Below, in pieces: positions 46,186-58,032 of a DNA stretch of 64,000 bases. The position numbers and the translations under genes are program-made. This stretch comes from Mycogone perniciosa (taxonomy: Eukaryota; Ascomycota; Sordariomycetes; Hypocreales; Hypocreaceae). The notes under the pieces are model-generated. The model ran no database searches, was not told the origin of the DNA, and saw only the letters and a program-made list of their open reading frames with translations. The stretch's first letter is position 1. Each line of letters starts with the position of its first letter. Location: contig JAOALB010000118.1 of the NCBI GenBank assembly GCA_025331125.1, positions 1 to 64,000 of the forward strand. The letters run 5' to 3'.

Positions 46186-49100
46186 ATGAGAGCATCGACT
46201 CTTTCTGTCGGCATCGTTCCGGCAGTTGCCCTGCTCCTATCTAGTCTCTCCTTCGCCTTTGCCCAACGCGGCGTTCATCAACTCGACGTTACGAGTCTTG
46301 AGGATGACATTGGCGAGAGTCGTTTCCAGGCTTTGGGTCCACGGGAAGTCAGCTATGGCGAGCCGAGCGACTATGGCTACTACTCGCCACCTTATGGCGA
46401 AGAAACTTCTGTCTCAACCACTGCTTCTGATACCGGTCTTTGTAAGTGTGACTTGCTAAGTGGAAAAGCCCTGAACTAACTTGGCATCAAGATCCTCTTC
46501 CTACTGAATCGTCGTCGGAGACAGCTCCTACTATTGTCACCAAAACGGAGACCAGCTTCGTGACATCAACGGCAGGATCAACTCGTCCTATTGATACCGA
46601 GACTTCTTCTGATGAGGCATCTTCCGGTGTAACTGGATCAGCAACGGCAACATCATCCACATGGGCCACGCACTCGTTGACGGAAAGCAAGGAGCCATCA
46701 GTGACAGGATCATCTACTGGTCAAACCACACAGAAGGGCACTGAGTCCTTGTCTTCTGGCACGCATTCCACAACAGAAACTCTAGTCACAGGATCCACTA
46801 AGGAAGACTATTCATTTTCATCCTCAGTAACCGGGTCTACGTCAAGGTCCACGTCTGAGTTGATTACCAAGTCTCAATCGTCTTCGTCAGCTGATGCTGG
46901 CAATCCAACTGCGCCCTCAACTGAGGACGCATCTGGAACTGTTTTGCCGACGACTGAATCTTCAGGGTTTCCTGTCTCTTCCACTACCTCTCATTCATTC
47001 TCAGAGTCTGCAACGTCAGTCCGCCCGACCTCATCATCGTGGAATTCATCATCCTCAGTTGATTTCACATCCAGTCAGCTCTCTGGAAATGGAACTGTGA
47101 TTACAAGCACGGTGCGACTGACAGCAACCGACTCCGTGTCTGTCTCTAGCACAATACTGTCTTCAGGCACGCCCTCGTCTAGCACATTGGAGGAGACGAT
47201 ATCTAGTGGCACACGGAATCCAACAGCGAATCCGACTGTAACCTCAATAGTTACCACTACCGTCAGTAGCAAATCACCAGAAAGTGGTAACACTGAAAGC
47301 GTCAATGGCACATCTGTCACAAGCACTGCGATCGAGACATTTTCCAGATCAGATTCCTTGACAACTCTACCAGAGTCATCGTCTTTTACAAGCACTGAGC
47401 AGCCATCAGGGGCCTCTTCCATTACAACTTCCTCGTACCACTTTACAAACTCATCCGTGGTTACTGTCACAATTACTGGGCCAGGTGGAAGCGTAACGAA
47501 GATTCCGTCCACAATAATCCACACTGAAACCACGCTGTCGGTTACTATGACACCCTCAGGAACTGTATCTCCAACTACACCCATCTCGTCTGATAGTTCT
47601 GCTTTGCCAGTCACAGGCAATCGGACCTCATCCACGCTGGGTAGTTCTGTGTCCCAGTCCACTTTGACGGAGACTGCAGTTTGGCCAACTACATCGGCTT
47701 GGTCAAGTTCATCCGTCGCTGGGCTGAACACAACCACATCTATTGGAAGCTCGACATATCAAGCAAACTCCACCTACAAGTCTACATCTGCTTCTGAGAC
47801 CAACAGCTCTGTGGAAACTGTCACGCTCACTTCGACTTATTGGACAAGCCCAAGCCATTCCACGATAATTCCCTCCGGAGAGATCCGCACATCCTCGACC
47901 AAAACAGGAGCCACCAGTACTGTTTCCTGGGCCAACAGCACTGCGATTACTGTGACCGCAACGGAGACCGTAGGAGAAACGAGTGGTGAAGCCACAGTCT
48001 CCACAAAAGTGTTGACGTTGACATTTACCACGATTCTTGAAAGCACCAGCTCCTCTTCGTCCAACCCAACTGGATGGGTTTCTAGTGCTTCAGAAACTGC
48101 TACTTCTATTACCACCGCCTTTTCGACCATCACCGGATCACAGCTACCTGGCAACACCACCTCTGAAAGCACGACGGGGGCAAGCTCCGGCACCACTACT
48201 TCACTGTTCTCAAGTCCTTCTAACTCGACAATGACTTCGAATCCCACAGTGACTTCAATTGTCGTTACAGTCACCACTGCAGTGTCCAGCTGGGGCAGTG
48301 CTCCAATTTCGACTGTGGTGTCATCTTTTAATGGCTCAAGCAGCACCCGTACAATAATGGGAGGACCAGGAAGCACACCCCCTTTCTCCAACTCAACCTC
48401 GACCCAATTATCGTCTGCACAAACAGTCATCACCACGACTGTTTGGGGTACTGCGCCTTCAGTGTCTTGGTCAAGCATTTCCAGCCCGTCTCACTCCGGG
48501 CCGTTCAATTTCTCGCTGACAACCGGTCGAACATCTCGTCCGTCGGTCACACCATTCAATACGACGTGGTTGAGCAGCACTTTAGAGCCCACTGGAGGAT
48601 CAGCCTCGCAAACTCTTCCGTTCCCTACGACGAAAAATTCTACAAAGACTTTGTCAGGAACAGTTATCAACCCCAGCAGCTCGCTGGAGACATCCCCCAC
48701 TGTATCTTCTGTCACTATTGTTACTGTTACTCAGGTCACTGCTTCCAATTCGACAGTCTGGGCAACATCAAAGACCGGGTTCAGCACTGGGAGCCTTTCG
48801 TGGTCATTCTCACACGGTCTCAACTCCACAACATGGTCAACTGGTGGGCCAACCTCGACATCTACGGGCGCCTCCTCATACTTGACAAGCATCACTGGGT
48901 CCCCGATAGGCACAATCAGTTCCACACTTTTGGGCAGCTCAACTATCACCCCACCATTCTCTAATTCCACTACGCATTGGACTGTATTCCCTCTGCCCAC
49001 ATCCGCATCAAGAACGAACACCTCTCTTGTTACCATTTCTTCAAGCTCCTCAGGGGTCGGGTCCGCAACGGTTTCAAGCAGTTCCTTCACAATCATCAGC

Positions 49101-50322
49101 TCAACAATTATGTCTAACGGAACTACGGTGCGAACCACGGTGCTTACCTCCTGGCTGACAACAGGAGCAAGTAGTTCTTGGAGTGGCTCAAGCTCACCCC
49201 CTTTCCCAACCGGCAACCGCACCTTTAGCACCATTGTAAGTGGAGGCACATCAGTCGTATTGACAACGGGCTCCGAGATTCCATGGTCAACAACGTCGGC
49301 GGTGTCAGGGGCCATTACATCCTCATCAACCTTCCATAGTGGCCCTGTTTGGACAAATACTACGAGGGTCTCTTCGACCGAAGGCACTCCGGTTGCATCT
49401 ACCACGACAACCACTCAACTTGTGACTGTTATTGTTTCCACGGTCACTGCAACATCTTCTATTGTTAATTCTAATTCCACAACTGTTCTTGGCAGCACCG
49501 CCAGTCAAGCGTTGCCGTGGTCAACCACCAAATCCTCTGTTCTGCCTGGAACGAACTCAACTGTGCTCATTACGATTACCGGAACATCGCCGGTTCCTAC
49601 GGTCACTTCATTGCCAGGGCACAATGGCACAGTCGTTCATCCATCGAGCTTCTATGGAAGCATCAGCAGTACGAAGCATTACTCGAACACCACTACGGCC
49701 CCGCCCTGCACACACTCGTTCTCTTATTCGTATCCAAACATCAGCGCAAGTGCGACTATCTGCACCCAGCTTACAACCGGAACCGCTACATTTACTAAAT
49801 GCTCGGTTGTGCCACACACGACAGTTTCGTCTATACCAAAGTTCACGATTCCGATGAACGCGTCAACCACGTGTAACACGACTACGACAACCGCCCACAG
49901 AACTTCTTCGTCTCACGTAAACGGGACGATTGCCAGCAGTTCCACCAGTAAGTGAAGCGACGTTTTTTTTTATGAAGTTGCAAGATTAATGACTGACATT
50001 GATCACAGGCTCCAACTTTTACCCCCTGCCAACAACGTTCGAGACATCAACCACGGCAAAGGGGCCCAAGTCAGGGTCGCAAGGCTTCGTATACCCTGTC
50101 CCCACTGTGTCGAAGTCGCTTGATGGAGAACTGCCGAACAACCCCAATTACCCCTGGGGCGCAGACTCTCCGTTGCACCGTCATCAGAACGTGACGGGAC
50201 TCGGCAACGGCCTGCTGGATGGCGTTGGCCGGCTGCCTAGTTGGGGCAAAACTGCTGTGGACAAGCTCAAAGCTCTTCTACAGAAATATCCTACCGGAGA
50301 AGCGGTAGAGGATGAGGAATAA
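46186..50322 (+). CDS. Large Ser/Thr-rich secreted (mucin-like) protein
   Basis: Exons 46186..46441, 46492..49947 and 50009..50322 encode 1341 residues. A signal peptide (LLLSSLSFAFAQRG) is followed by a short acidic/Tyr-rich segment, then about 1100 residues dominated by Ser, Thr, Val, Gly and Pro with many N-glycosylation sites (NST, NTT) and degenerate repeats around TVTSIVTTTV-like motifs. Such regions are heavily O-mannosylated and extended. The last exon encodes a distinct conserved-looking tail (GFVYPVPTVSKSLDGELPNN, NYPWGADSPLHRHQNVTGLG) of about 100 residues. The C-terminus is EAVEDEE, with no hydrophobic GPI signal, so it is more likely soluble, wall-associated by other means, or matrix material. 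The role is unknown; adhesin or wall protein is a guess from composition. Confidence 0.85.
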
Positions 50323-52022
50323 TGTCGGGGGTGAACAAGTAAGAGGCTTCGCCTTTTACCTTCAAGGTCTTGTTGATTGTAGGAAGTGAGTGATTACTCA
50401 CCAGACACAGGGCAAGGAATCGGATTGCCTAACATTGCTTTCAACTCTTTTTTTTTCCTTGGGTGATTGTTTTCTTTCATACTGCAAAGGGGTCCGGGTT
50501 ATTCAAAGGGGAACGGGCATGGACAAGCATGAGAGGCCATAATTACTATCCTGTGTACAAGTATTGGTGCGCATGAGTTCGGGACACATGGATATTTGGG
50601 GCTCATGTAACCGATCAAATACGTTTATGTACGTAGTTTACAATGTCACGGTCATGCTATTACATATGATACGAGTGGCGTTTCTGTCTAGTAGAGGAGC
50701 TAACGATAGAGCGACCTGGGGTATGGGGTAGTAGAGCCGAAAGGGGCTTTAAACGGTTACCCTCAGGACGGGGCGGGCACATCGTACTACTAGTATGTAC
50801 TATCACCAACGCAGGTAGGCCAGATGCTCCGAATATGTACCCGGACGATTGACATTATAGAGAGAACCGACATCCCGTAGCCCACAAAGTTGTGGTGTAT
50901 TTTTTCCGGCCAATTTGTCCCGCAGACGGCACTGTAGATGCGATCCCTGGAATGTTTGTCAATACAACAGATATGTTAGTATTATCTACCTGCCGGATTG
51001 AGGAGAATACGAGTTGCCACGGCCCGAAGAATTCGTAAGAGCTAGTACTCCGTATGATCCCAGTATTTGAAGAGGTTGGAATGGAATACGAGAGGGGCTT
51101 AAGTACGGAGTACTCTGTAGTGGTCGTTATGATGTGATGTCTATTCGTTGTCAAAGGCCGAAGATAACCATAAAAAAGAGTTGGCAGATTGGTTGGTGAC
51201 GATCCAGTCTTAATAGTAGTATGAGTACGGAGTACTCCGTACGTACTCGGATTAACAGTGTCGTATCCGTATTGCCCAATCGGAGCAGATGGGCTGCGTA
51301 ATTCCGATGGAATCTTGGCAGCCAAGACGGGAGAGAGCAAACTCTCTTTAATTCCAGATCAATTTGAATAACGTACTCCGTAGTGCTACCACAATAGTAT
51401 ACAGTACACGCTATTAGAGCTTTTACGGAGAACTATTAAGATAGAATTCTCTCTTTAATGACGCGTATCGCCATGCCAAGCAGACGCCCAGAAATACTGA
51501 TGAACAACCTGCTGCAGCGCCAAGACGTTTCGTCACGGATACTCGGCGGCCATAGGCCAAGGTTTGGTATGTCTCCATACCGGCTAATGCAATTAGTGGG
51601 TATTCTGCTCGTAACGCAGCATGTGACGAGGTCATCGCCCCCAATCTGGTTAAGCGTCAAGTGGTGTCTTCGTCAGCTCTGGGGTCGGAAGGGGCGGCCT
51701 GCATCGCCGACCTGCGACACTTTCACTTTCTGGGCGTCTTCTGGGCTTTCTGGGGCCCTCTATCTAGGCCCCCTCTAGGCCTCTCTGGGCATCTCTCGGC
51801 GCCTGGCCTTCAATGTCTTGGCCTCCACTCGCCCACGCCATTCCATTACCCTCCTTTTCTCCCATTCCATCATCCTGAACATTTCCATCTCCTCTTCCCC
51901 CCATCAAAACAACGACTTATTAACGAGAACAGGTTTTCCGTTGAATTCTCGTTTTCGCTGGCATCTAACCAATTCATTTTTCTCTCGTTTCAATTTTTTT
52001 CCCTCTTTATTTTGTTTGCCGC
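50323..52022. other. 1.7-kb spacer with motif copies
   Basis: No supported gene. Palindromic motif copies occur at about 51040-51054, 51101-51115, 51224-51247 and 51370-51382, and AGT-type triplets near 50785. The final 250 bp are the pyrimidine-rich leader of the next gene. Confidence 0.55.
51224..51247. repeat. Palindromic motif copy (TACGGAGTACTCCGTACGTA)
   Basis: GTACGGAGTAC overlapping GTACTCCGTAC and then GTACGTAC. Three nested palindromes, close to the copy at 28421-28440 in structure. Confidence 0.85.
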
Positions 52023-53110
52023 ATGAAACCGTTTGCTACAATGCTTCTCAAACCGCTCGCCCTGGTGGCTGCGGCTGCGGCTTTCGTCATCGTCCCCGAG
52101 TTGTCCGAAGCAGACGAGAGTATCTTCAAAGCACTGCCCGTCCATCCCGAGTCCTTCCAGCTGGCCTCCGAACTGCTGGGCCAGAGCCTCGCGATACCCT
52201 GCGCCCAATGCAGCGGCCCAGACAGCCGTTTGAATCTGGATTTCACTGTCCAGGATGGCTCCAAGCTGCTCCTCAATGGCTTTGAGCTGTACCCTCACGC
52301 TGACCCGTGGCATGGCGACTTGGTGGCTCAGGTGGTGAGCAGCGATGGACAGGCGAAGGAGCAGAGGCTTGGATATAGCATTTCAGTGCTGCCGAGAGCG
52401 GTGGATGAGGAGCAGCAGATGGAACTTGTGGATGTTGTTTTGCGGGTTATTGAGGTCGGCCGTCGCTTCGTTGATGGCATCCCCGCTGTCAGAGTAAGTC
52501 TGGTCAAGGCAAAGACTCAAGAAATCATCATCGCCAATGTGGAGCTCAACCAGTCTGGCAAGGTGGCCTGCCACTCCATGTGGTGCCGCACCAAGATCAT
52601 GGTTGATGATGCCTTGAAGGGCGTCAAGGGTCTCGCTGGCTGTGGAAAACACAAGTCCATGGGCCATCACCGTCCCGGCGCCCACGGTGCTGAGCACCAC
52701 AAGGGACCTGGCCACCACCATGGCAAGGGCCCCATGCACCAAGGAAAGACCGGCCATAACTGGCTCCACCTTCTCAGGAACATTGCCTCTTACATTGTCC
52801 TCCCCGTCTTGATGGGCATCACTGCCGGTGTTGCAGTTGCAGCGTACGTCATTGATTTGATTCCTCTTTTTGTAGTTTTGAGAATATTACTGACACCCGA
52901 CACAGTGGCGCCATGCTCTTGTGCAGCATGGTCTACCGTTTGACCATGTTGGTGCGAGGCGCTCGCAAGCAGCGAGCCCGTTGTCTCCACAAGAGGAGAT
53001 TGACCCAGCAGTCCATCGCCGCTGAAGAAGAGAAGAGGAGCTTGATGGAGGCTGAAGAGGCCCAAGACAGCAACCTCGTCCCCTACAAAGACGACGTCGC
53101 CGAGAACTAA
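52023..53110 (+). CDS. Secretory-pathway single-pass membrane protein with His-rich segment
   Basis: Exons 52023..52843 and 52906..53110 encode 341 residues. The N-terminus carries a signal peptide (LLKPLALVAAAAAFVIVPEL), then a mixed domain with a CAQC motif, LNLDFTVQDGSKLLLNGFEL and VLRVIEVGRRFVDGIPAVRV. Residues about 215-252 are very His-rich (HKSMGHHRPGAHGAEHHKGP), which could bind metal. Then come a membrane helix (YIVLPVLMGITAGVAVAAG) interrupted by the intron, an Arg/Lys-rich juxtamembrane stretch and a Glu-rich tail. The topology suggests a luminal or extracellular domain and a short cytoplasmic tail. It resembles an uncharacterised fungal membrane-protein family, but I cannot name it with confidence. 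Confidence 0.75.
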
Positions 53111-54492
53111 ATTTCGAAGACGTCAAAACAACTTGATTTTACTTTTTCGTTCAAAAATACCCTGGCCACGACAAAAAAAATCATTCTAAAAAAATCTATC
53201 GCAAATTTAGCTGGCTTTCATGTTTCAGCATTGTTATTTTCTCCTCCCTGGAACGGAGGAGACGCAGAATGACAGCACGGCTAGGGACACAAGCCACAAT
53301 ACCCTGATTTATAACTACTACTGCTTTGCGCAAGTTGAACTGGACGGACAGGCGTTTTTTGGAATTTACTATATACCTACCATGGTCGATGATGTTTTTG
53401 GGTTTTCGGCGATATTCACTCCTTTGTGATAGTTTCGGGATGGGCATATCCAGATGGTCCCCGCGTGGGCAACACACTCCTTTTGGACAGATGTATCTTA
53501 CAGTATAACAATTCTTCGTTCTGCCATCTATTGCTGTCTGTCCACCGTGATTGATTGACTGATACCATACTAAGGTATGGACTAAGGTATAGGAGGCCAG
53601 TGATGTGGCTGGAACGTGGGGTAGAGACGGACAGTAGTCGTGTGGAGCTTGTGAACTTCCATGTGAATGGTACCTCATACTACCCTATACTGAACCTCGA
53701 GTTTGATGTTGGGAGATGTTGGCCGGCATTGAACAGGGCTATTTTCCCGTACGCATCTATGAAACAGATAATACTTGCTCACCGAAGAGAAATCGGCTGT
53801 TCTATTACCATCTCTCTACTCAATTCACCCGTCGTGTGATTTCCCAGCCATCAATGCTGCGGGGTATGTGAAGAGGAAAGACGGGACAGAATAACGCCCC
53901 ATGAAGAAAGCCAATACCACCACTACTACTAGTACTACGGAGTACTGCATATAGTATTAGACGGGACGAGCTAGTATTACGTATTGTTCGATGTAAAACA
54001 GGTGTTTGTGGGACAATAGTATGTGCATATATCGGTGGATGCAGGAGAGATTCTACAGGTCATTTTGTTTGAGACTCACGATCTTGTTGAATCAGAGATG
54101 CACCCGCTGCATACCAAGATAATCCCTTGCTTGCTCAGATCTCTCGGGGCTCTTCGTTGCCGAGCTGTTTAATTCTGAATAGGTAGGACATCAAAGTGAT
54201 GTAGCAGAAAGAGAAGATGGAGTAACGCAGCTATGCGTCCTTTCGTGCAACGGAGCTTAGCTTTCAACTCCATCTTTGTTGCGGGGTGCGTGATCAAGTA
54301 TCTTTTCATGAGATCAACCCCACGCTTTCCCCCTCATATATGCACACAAGCGGATCCTGAGAAGCTTCTTTTTTTAAATCTTTCCCATAGCTCTCCGCAT
54401 CTCCCTCTTTCTTATTTTATTCTTCTTCTTTCCTTCGAGTGCTTTCAACTCTATTCTTGTTTAGTTGATACTGAGAGGTAGAAACGCCAACG
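53111..54492. other. 1.4-kb spacer
   Basis: Downstream of the His-rich gene. No convincing gene. A palindromic motif copy and ACT triplets lie at about 53919-53946 (CTACTACTAGTACTACGG). The last 150 bp are T-rich leader for the mutarotase gene. Confidence 0.5.
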
Positions 54493-54993
54493 ATGTGGAA
54501 GCCCAGGTCTCCCGAAACCGAGTCGCTGGATGCGTCAGCGCGGCAGAAGAACCCCGGTCGATGGTTCGGACAAGTGATCAAGCTGAAGAAGGACCGCGTG
54601 GAGGAATACAAAGCTTGCCATGCGAAGATATGGCCTGAAGTAGCCAAGCAAATCAAAGATTGTGGGCTGGAAGATTGTAACTCATCTCATTCCCCTTTCA
54701 CCATCCCGTTATCACCCTATAATTTATATAGGGAAGGCCTTTGCTAACGCTGGGGACTTGGAATAGATAGCATCTACTATGACGACAGGCTGGGCTTGCT
54801 GTTTGGTACGTTCCGATACATCGGATACGACTATCAGGGCGACATGGAGAAAATGGCGGCGAATCCAAAAGTGCGTGAGTGGTGGAAGATGACAGACGGG
54901 ATGCAGGAAAGTCTGGTGGACGGGGCGGTGAGTTCGGAGGCGGGAGAGCCGGGATGGTGGCGGCCGATGGAGCAGGTGTTTTACCAGCCATAG
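54493..54993 (+). CDS. L-rhamnose mutarotase-like protein (RhaM family)
   Basis: Exons 54493..54676 and 54767..54993 encode 136 residues. After about 23 extra N-terminal residues it aligns with bacterial RhaM from end to end. It shows YKACHAKIWPEVAKQIKDCG with the catalytic His43, YSIYYDDRLGLLFGTFRYIG, the WWKMTDGMQ motif and the final VFYQP. RhaM interconverts alpha and beta anomers of L-rhamnose to speed catabolism. In fungi such proteins are sometimes found with rhamnose dehydrogenase genes, but none lies nearby here. The single 90-nt intron has a GCTAAC branch site and restores the conserved Tyr of YSIYYDD. The fold is a small ferredoxin-like dimer; specificity is inferred. Confidence 0.88.
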
Positions 54994-57798
54994 TAAAGCT
55001 TGTGCGTAAAAGGGAGAATGGGATAAAGGGATGCGAGGTTGAAGTTGCTGGGCTGGGAAGGATGGCAGATAGTTGACCTCAGTTGCGATGTGGCTGTCCA
55101 GGGAGGATTTGGATCAGGGATTCTCATGTTGGTGAGTGGCCTATGCTGATTGGCTAGAATTGTTCTAGAACCAGCGCGGAAATGCAGGGCCTAACTACTT
55201 GGTACTAGCAGTGCTACTACTAGTCCTATCTCCGCCGTACTACATCATCCTACATCCTATCTACATCCTACGGAGTATCTATCATCTACTATACGCCGTA
55301 GAGATAACCGATAGATAGAAAGAGCAGACTTGACTTCTTTTGACGCTTTAATCTCGCTGCGCTTGCTAGTTGACAGGATCATCTATCAGGAATGCCCAGG
55401 TTCGGCGGCGTGTAGGTAATAGTTCGCCGTCACCCCATGATAGTGCGAAGTACGAAATACGCGGCAGTTGTAGATGCATGTACGGAGGGAGTGCGAATGT
55501 GACTCGTAGAATGACAGGTCCCCAGAGCCGTCATCAATCAATCTCAAGCTCTGGCTTTATATTTGACAAGCAGTTCAGGAACCCATGTGGGGGGCGCCTC
55601 TTCGTGATCGTCGACAATCGCGTGTTTCTGGCCAACGCCAACAATGCCCTAACAAGACGGGCGATTGCATGGAGTGGACGGGATGCGAGCAGGCTAAGGC
55701 CGTGCGCATGGATACGACGGTTCGGTAAGGGAGTTTGGAGTCAAGGTCAAGGGGCGAGGGATTGACAGAGCTCATACTCGTAGAATTCCGGGTGCCAGGC
55801 ACTAATACGAGTAGCATGTCAGACCTGACATACTACGGAGCAGTTAAGTGAAAGGCCATACTCCGTACTGATAGTAATCATGGGAGGGAAATTGCCATCC
55901 CAGGGTGTGCGTGTTTTTACTCGTATCTAGTATGGTGTTTCAGGGTTTTACATGGTGATGGATATAAACCTTCAAACGAACTCCCATCAGCAACAATCGT
56001 AGTACTTCGTAATTCGTACTCCATATTGCCTTAATGCTCTCAAAATGCAAAGGATGCTGAAGTACGAAGTAGTAATCCTACCCATAGCTTATTGATAAAT
56101 TGGCTCGGCAACTTCCAGTTCGTCTCCACAGGTTTCTGACAGTGAGACCGGTTTTTACTAGATAGTTGCTAGTGCCAGTAGGTGAATCAGTCTGTCTCGC
56201 GTCATATGTCGATCACGCCGGATCTCGATGCTACTAGCAACTCCTACTAGTAGTAGTAGTCCTCAGAGCTGGAAGTGCTGGAACCTGCGCCCAGAAGAGG
56301 TCGAGTTTGTAATTTATTGGAGATTGCGCTCTCGGGTTCGCATGTTTATACGCATTGCATGAAAGTAATGTGATATGACATGTTCCTTTTCTGGACATAC
56401 AGCACAATGACTTATCATGTTTGCGGGTGAGGAGCTGGCTGAGCTATTCGTTTTTTTCAACCTGGGAGGTTCTCAGGTCATGCAGAGAGACTGTTTGGGA
56501 TGTGATACACAGGCTTACGGACATGGGAGAACGTGGTGGCGGGCTGTGCTAGCCAGGATGAGGCCAGAAAAAAAAAGAAAAAGGAGATGAGCCGGGAGCA
56601 GAAACTCAAAACCTGCCCTGTGATGGGGGACCATGTGAGTGGAGGCGAGATCCATATTTCTGTAATATATTTCGAAGCCAATTTTCCCACTTTCCAGGTT
56701 TCCCGCAAGAAATACACCCCGTACCTAGCAGTAGTATTGCTATTATTATTCTATACATAAGAGTAGTACTACAACCCTCCCATGTGGTATGTAGGATGTC
56801 GGTCCGCTGCATCTGCCGGGTCACCGGAAGACCACGCTTACAGGCCATCATCACATCACCATACATTGCATGCTAGCGCAGGCGAAAGCTGCAGTCGCTA
56901 TGACACTATCTACGGGTGGCGGTCCACGAGGGCAGTCGGCAGGTCGCTGGTGAACCTGGATAGACGCGATCACTTGGCATTAGTATGAGAGAGAGATGTC
57001 AGATTAGGCAGTGTTTTTTTTTTCAACAAAAGGAAAAAAACAAAAAACGAAAAGAGAAAACGAAAAAAAAGCACTGGTAAGTTGTTTTGTTGCTCTTACA
57101 AAGCACGTCCGTCCTTGATGACCAAAGCAGTAAAAAAAAGGAGGGACAGACGAATGAAAATGCATCATGCAGCTGTGGGTGTGTGCGAATGGGCCATCTG
57201 CAGGAACAATGACGCTAGTGTTTTGGGTCTTTACTTCTTGCAGGGGCTTCAGGCTTCAGGGGGTGTTCAGTGTTCACGAAACCGAAACGGAGGGGGGTAC
57301 GTACCTCCTTTTTTTCACCTCTGGTGTTGAGATTTCTTTTGACGATTTCACAAAAAGGCACAGAAGTCTCCTTTGGACACTGTATTCTTTGGGAATGCAG
57401 TAATAAAACGAGCCGTTCCAGTTTTGCCTAAACCTTTTGTTGGTCCTTGACCGTGCACCTCGTAATCATGCAGTGACAACGTATGCATCTTGATCTCCTG
57501 ATGTGGGTGTGTATTTCGTACGTACGGAGTAGTATGGAGTATTACATACGGGCGTCAGAAAGCCTAGGGAGCCTAGTCGTCACCACCACCCCACATTCGA
57601 TGATGCCAACTCCCAAGAAAACGCGCCCATTATGTTGTTGGGTTTGTCCTGATTGGCCTCCAGAGATACCGTCAGCCTGGGCCGTCCCTCTTTTTTTTGT
57701 GCCTTTCTTCTATTGTCCGAGTTAGAAGTAGACGAGCACTTCGTTCATCCTTGCTGGGCTGGCTGGCTGGCGAGTGAGCTTTTCCTCACCTGCTACTC

Positions 57799-57822
57799 GT
57801 ACTTCGTACGGAGTACTCTGTA
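57799..57822. repeat. Palindromic motif copy (TACTTCGTACGGAGTACTC)
   Basis: ACTTCGTACGGAGTACTCTGTACTGG, an imperfect palindrome with both the GAAGTAC and GGAGTAC arms, followed 80 bp later by a second copy (CTTCGTACGGAGTACAGC). Confidence 0.75.
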
Positions 57823-58000
57823 CTGGTAGAAGTACATACTACACACCCCCTCCGCCAAACGCTCTTCCCCAGATTGTTTTTTTTTCACCTCTACTTCGTA
57901 CGGAGTACAGCTGGCTTCTCTCTTTCTTTCTTCTCACTCTCTTGTCAGCTGCCAGTCAGTCGCAGCTGCTGGTCTGCTCCCTTCCCCTCTTTCCTTCGGC

Positions 58001-58032
58001 TCCCATTTCCCATTTCCCATTCCCATTTCCCT
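58001..58032. repeat. Short CCCATTT tandem tract
   Basis: Four to five units of CCCATTT/CCCATT in the presumed promoter or leader of the EGF-like gene. Confidence 0.75.

Noticed and set aside
47075..49414. Three long minus-strand frames opposite the Ser/Thr-rich gene
   Set aside because: Antisense of TCN/ACN codons gives long open Val/Glu/Asp frames by composition alone.
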